A stretch of DNA of 64,000 nucleotides. It comes from Oceanospirillum multiglobuliferum (GTDB lineage: Bacteria > Pseudomonadota > Gammaproteobacteria > Pseudomonadales > Halomonadaceae). Made by a program: the position numbers and the translations under genes. The stretch is from positions 85,978-149,977 of the forward strand of contig NZ_FUXG01000008.1 of NCBI RefSeq assembly GCF_900167095.1. Reading direction: 5' to 3'. Position 1 is the first letter of the stretch. Every line of letters begins with the position of its first letter. Below are positions 61,634 through 64,000 of this stretch, piece by piece. The notes under the pieces are model-generated. The model was not told the origin of the DNA. It did no database searches and saw only the letters and a list, made by a program, of their open reading frames with translations.

Positions 61634-62893
61634 ATGCAGGATACAAGCCTTTGGTTTCCCTATGCCCAGATGAAGCATCTGGAAGTGAACTATGAAGTAG
61701 AAACCGGAGACGGCCCCTATATTCAGTTCACCAATGGCATGCGCTTACTGGATGCCACTTGTTCTTGGTGGTGCATGATTCATGGTTATCGCCACCCTGA
61801 ACTCACTCAAGCCTTGAAAGACCAAGCCGACAAAGTAGCGCATGTGATGTTGGGCGGTTTAAAAAACGCCCCTGCTGTGGCTTTGGCCAAGAAGTTGGTT
61901 GAGATTACCCCTAAAGGTTTAAACCACGTGTTTTACAGCGACAGTGGTTCCGTTGGTATGGAAGTGGCGATGAAAATGGCCGTACAGTTTTGGCAGAACC
62001 AAGGCTGCACTGACAAATACAAAATGGCCTCACTGACCAAAGCCTATCATGGTGATACCACGGGCTGCATGTCAGTGTGCGACCCTACAGAAGGGATGCA
62101 CAGCCTATTTAGCGGCCTGCTGCCAAAACATCACTTTGCTCCGGCACCCACGGCATGTTTTGATGCCAGTGCAGAGGCCGTAGCCCAAGACATTGCCCAA
62201 TTGCGCCAACTGTTTGAACAGCATCACCACGAAATTGCAGGCTTTTTAGTGGAGCCGCTACTGCAAGCCGCTGGCGGTTTAAACATGTACAGCCCTATCT
62301 ATCTGCAAGAAGCCCGCAAGCTATGTGACGAGTTTGAGATTTTATTGATCTTTGATGAGGTCGCCACAGGTTTTGGCCGTACAGGTAAGCTATTTGCCGC
62401 AGAACACGCCAATGTTTGCCCCGATATAATGGTGCTAAGTAAAGGCTTAACAGGCGGCTACATCGGCCACGCCGCCACCCTTGCCAACGACAAGGTGTTT
62501 AATGGCTTCTGGTCTGATGATAAACAAAAAGCCTTTATGCACGGCCCTACCTTTATGGGCAACCCTATCGCTTGCGCTGTGGCACTGAAAAGCATCGAGA
62601 TCTTTGAGCGCGAAAACTACCTTGGCAAAATCGAAGCACTGAACCAAGTGCTGAAACATGAGCTACTGGGCTTTGAGCATCCCGCCGTAAAAGACACTCG
62701 CGTGTTAGGCGCAACCGCAGTCATCGAAGTACACAACGCTGAAAGCCTGCAAGGGGTGCAGCAGTTTGCTGTGGAACAGGGTGTTTGGCTGCGTCCTTTT
62801 GGCCGCTTCTTGTATACCATGCCGCCTTACATCATCACCGAGGCTGAGCTGACCAAGATCACTCAGGTGATGAAAGCTTGGTTTACACGCTAA
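61634..62893 (+). CDS. bioA: Adenosylmethionine-8-amino-7-oxononanoate aminotransferase BioA
   Basis: PLP enzyme of biotin synthesis that uses S-adenosylmethionine as amino donor to convert 8-amino-7-oxononanoate to 7,8-diaminononanoate. 419 residues, normal length. Signatures: LWFPYAQMKHLEVNYEVE, DATCSWWCMIHGYRHPELT, LLIFDEVATGFGRTGKLFAAEH and the PLP-lysine in MVLSKGLTGGYIG (about residue 275). It is controlled by a BirA box. No other bio gene is in the window, so the rest of the pathway is elsewhere. Confidence 0.96.
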   Translation: MQDTSLWFPYAQMKHLEVNYEVETGDGPYIQFTNGMRLLDATCSWWCMIHGYRHPELTQALKDQADKVAHVMLGGLKNAPAVALAKKLVEITPKGLNHVFYSDSGSVGMEVAMKMAVQFWQNQGCTDKYKMASLTKAYHGDTTGCMSVCDPTEGMHSLFSGLLPKHHFAPAPTACFDASAEAVAQDIAQLRQLFEQHHHEIAGFLVEPLLQAAGGLNMYSPIYLQEARKLCDEFEILLIFDEVATGFGRTGKLFAAEHANVCPDIMVLSKGLTGGYIGHAATLANDKVFNGFWSDDKQKAFMHGPTFMGNPIACAVALKSIEIFERENYLGKIEALNQVLKHELLGFEHPAVKDTRVLGATAVIEVHNAESLQGVQQFAVEQGVWLRPFGRFLYTMPPYIITEAELTKITQVMKAWFTR

Positions 62894-62905
62894 TAGCCTT
62901 TGGTA

Positions 62906-62928
62906 CTCCCCCATATTTTATGGGGGAG
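62906..62928 (+). terminator. Hairpin after bioA
   Basis: A perfect 10-bp stem CTCCCCCATA / TATGGGGGAG with a 3-base loop begins 13 bases after the bioA stop. The usual T-run is missing because the IS256 remnant starts immediately after. Confidence 0.75.
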
Positions 62929-62929
62929 G

Positions 62930-63128
62930 ATTACCGGAAAATCTCTCGGTTTACTTCAAATACCCAGAGCAAGTGCGAAGAGCGATTTATACAACGAATG
63001 CAGTTGAAGGCATCAGAGAAGTGGACACATTCGGTGCAAAACTGGAACCTGACATTGTCTCAGAAGGCCGGATAGACCAGCACGTTGATCTTTAAGAAAT
63101 GGGTGACACAGAACTATGAACACCCTCC
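62930..63128 (+). mobile_element. IS256-family insertion sequence remnant
   Basis: Three in-order pieces of an IS256 (mutator) transposase C terminus are readable with frame changes: PENLSVYFKYPEQVRRAIYT then TNAVEG, EKWTHSVQNWNLTLSQ, and EGRIDQHVDL followed by a stop. The central part between NAVEG and EKW, and LAIYF before EGR, are deleted. After the stop, GGGTGACACAGAACTATGAACACCCTCC (63111-63128 region) looks like the right end of such an element. It is a decayed fragment. Confidence 0.75.
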
Positions 63129-63180
63129 AGTTGAGCATCGCAAACTGTTTTTTGTCCTTGTTTAATAGCTTGTTATGTGC
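63129..63180 (-). repeat. Half attC-like site interrupted by IS256
   Basis: On the minus strand GCACATAAC (63172-63180) begins two bases after the stop of the orphan gene and continues AAGCTATTAAACAAGGAC and AAAAAACAG, the typical left half of a cassette attC. The right half and GTTRRRY box are absent; the IS256 end follows directly. Evidence is from sequence pattern only. Confidence 0.45.
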
Positions 63181-63182
63181 AT

Positions 63183-63665
63183 TTATACGCTTTCCAATTT
63201 ACTATTTTCAACAGAAATATGTATAACTTTCTCTGGTGTATTTAATTCAGGAAATGTCTTAGCAGTATAATCAGCAATCTGTAACGCACCTGCCACTGTT
63301 GATACAACTAGGGCAGTTTTTGCCATAAACGTCCAGAACTTCTTCATCTCTGTATTAGTGTCTTTGCCATCAATCAAGTCTTTTGATAATACCGCCTTAC
63401 CGAAAGTAGCTTCGACGATACTTACAACTTCAGAAGAGCCTGTTATCTTATACTCTTCAATTGAAATTATTATTTTACGAAGTTGTTCGGCAAAATATTG
63501 TCTAATATTACTCGGTAAATCAGAATTAATGATCTCATCAAGAAGTTCTTTCGCGCCACTATAAATTTTGCTTAAATCTGATTGAGGTAAAACAGGTTGA
63601 GGTCTATTTGTAGAAAGCATACCTGCTGTCATGTGAAGATAATCAAAAACAGGTCTTAGCGGCAA
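63183..63665 (-). CDS. Uncharacterised protein, probably 5'-truncated cassette gene
   Basis: A frame of about 160 residues open through into the IS30 end upstream, so its true start was probably removed by the IS30 insertion; in-frame ATGs are at 63632 and 63620. The visible part has an N-terminal linker, then a helical segment (DLPSNIRQYFAEQLRKIIISIEEYKITGSSEVVSIVEATFGKAVLSKD) and one hydrophobic helix (FMAKTALVVSTVAGALQIA), predicting a membrane-associated protein. The C-terminal half resembles uncharacterised proteins found in integron cassettes and genomic islands. An attC-like sequence follows its stop. No function can be assigned. Confidence 0.55.
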   Translation of the reverse strand: MPLRPVFDYLHMTAGMLSTNRPQPVLPQSDLSKIYSGAKELLDEIINSDLPSNIRQYFAEQLRKIIISIEEYKITGSSEVVSIVEATFGKAVLSKDLIDGKDTNTEMKKFWTFMAKTALVVSTVAGALQIADYTAKTFPELNTPEKVIHISVENSKLESV

Positions 63666-64000
63666 ATTCTGAGTGCAACACCTAATCCAATATCGGGTAA
63701 GGTGTTGTTATGACATACAAAGAACTCAACATAGAAGAGCGTGCCACTATTCAAATTGGCCTGCTTCACAATCTCAGTCTGCGAAGTATTGCTCGCCTAC
63801 TTGATCGAAGCCCCTCAACAATCAGTCGAGAGATTCGTCGTAACCAGCTTGCCGATGGCCTATACGAAGCACCTAAGGCTCAAGCCAACCGTCAGGCTCG
63901 AAGAGTAGGCTGTCGACCAGTGAAAAAGCTTGCTCAGGGTAATGAACTGTTTGACCTCGTGATTTTGATGCTGCGTCAGAGGTTCTCTCCACAGCAGATT
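63661..64000 (+). mobile_element. IS30-family insertion sequence, left end (runs off window)
   Basis: The left end begins in or near CAAATTCTGAGTGCAACACC, with a hairpin (AACACCT / AGGTGTT, 63678-63706) just before the transposase ATG, as in many IS30 elements. The transposase is intact as far as the window goes. Insertion here separates the orphan gene from its original start. Confidence 0.8.
63710..64000 (+). CDS. IS30-family transposase, N-terminal part (cut by right edge)
   Basis: The first 97 codons of a transposase open to the window edge, so partial. The N-terminal helix-turn-helix of IS30 is plain: ELNIEERATIQIGLLHNLSL then SIARLLDRSPSTISREIRRN, followed by APKAQANRQARR and LRQRFSPQQI. 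AAGGTG precedes the ATG. Confidence 0.92.
   Translation, partial: MTYKELNIEERATIQIGLLHNLSLRSIARLLDRSPSTISREIRRNQLADGLYEAPKAQANRQARRVGCRPVKKLAQGNELFDLVILMLRQRFSPQQI

Noticed and set aside
1..64000. CRISPR arrays, rRNA and tRNA genes
   Set aside because: No regularly spaced repeats, no rRNA-like stretches and no convincing cloverleaf with T-arm sequence were seen by eye; a tRNA search program would be needed to be certain.

Overview
The window reads as chromosome of a marine-type gammaproteobacterium. Protein content (Mqo, NudC, MiaE, ZnuACB, RhlB, DbpA, YcjX/YcjF, DUF2058, DUF2947, DUF3010, TRAP and PQQ-accessory genes) is closest to what I know from Oceanospirillales/Pseudomonadales. That placement is inferred from gene content only; no rRNA or tRNA gene was seen. 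Base composition is moderate and genes are densely packed.

Layout. 1-11.3 kb: housekeeping and repair genes (DUF3820, malate:quinone oxidoreductase, a globin, SbcCD nuclease, a tandem pterin-synthase-like protein) plus coiled-coil proteins, one KfrA-like. 11.4-16.1 kb: zinc uptake operon znuACB behind a Zur-like palindrome, then hisI, yidD, a DUF1289 gene and miaE. 16.1-19.1 kb: a tight minus-strand operon RHH regulator - CYTH-like/CHAD protein - ParA ATPase - DIPP-like Nudix hydrolase. CHAD and DIPP-like Nudix families are both linked to polyphosphate, so I propose this as a candidate polyphosphate-granule partition/positioning module; it is the most interesting possible new system here. 19.1-26.4 kb: NudC, DUF3010, a 37-residue membrane protein, a YgjP-like metalloprotease, an HDOD protein and a large MASE1/CHASE hybrid histidine kinase, then a TerB-like protein.

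26.6-28.8 kb is a decayed integron. It holds a 43-codon 5' remnant of an integron integrase with its ribosome binding site, a Rho-antiterminator (Rof) cassette with a half attC fused to the broken integrase, a membrane/coiled-coil cassette with a well-folded attC, an IS1182-family remnant placed exactly at the attC core triplet, and a truncated cassette ORF with a third attC.

28.9-33.9 kb is an iron-linked operon (imelysin lipoprotein, di-heme DUF1111, second imelysin, Tat-exported DUF1513) under a strong Fur box. 34-37 kb: an FMN glutamate-synthase-like protein and RhlB. 37.4-45.3 kb: two divergent operons of PQQ-alcohol-dehydrogenase accessory proteins (zinc hydrolase, SoxYZ-like carrier, binding protein, cytochrome c-550, cupredoxin-like protein; and binding protein, beta-propeller, ABC ATPase, permease) with no PQQ dehydrogenase in the window. 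45.4-53 kb: a RimK-like ligase divergent from a GNAT/peptidase-C39 fusion, YcjF/YcjX, DbpA, DUF2058. 53-60.5 kb: a LysR regulator and a minus-strand operon joining a TRAP transporter (DctQMP) to a three-subunit amine/opine-type oxidase and RidA. 60.7-62.9 kb: an alpha/beta hydrolase and bioA behind a clear BirA operator. 62.9-64 kb: a second mobile patch with an IS256 remnant, a half attC, an orphan ORF and the start of an IS30-family element that runs off the edge.
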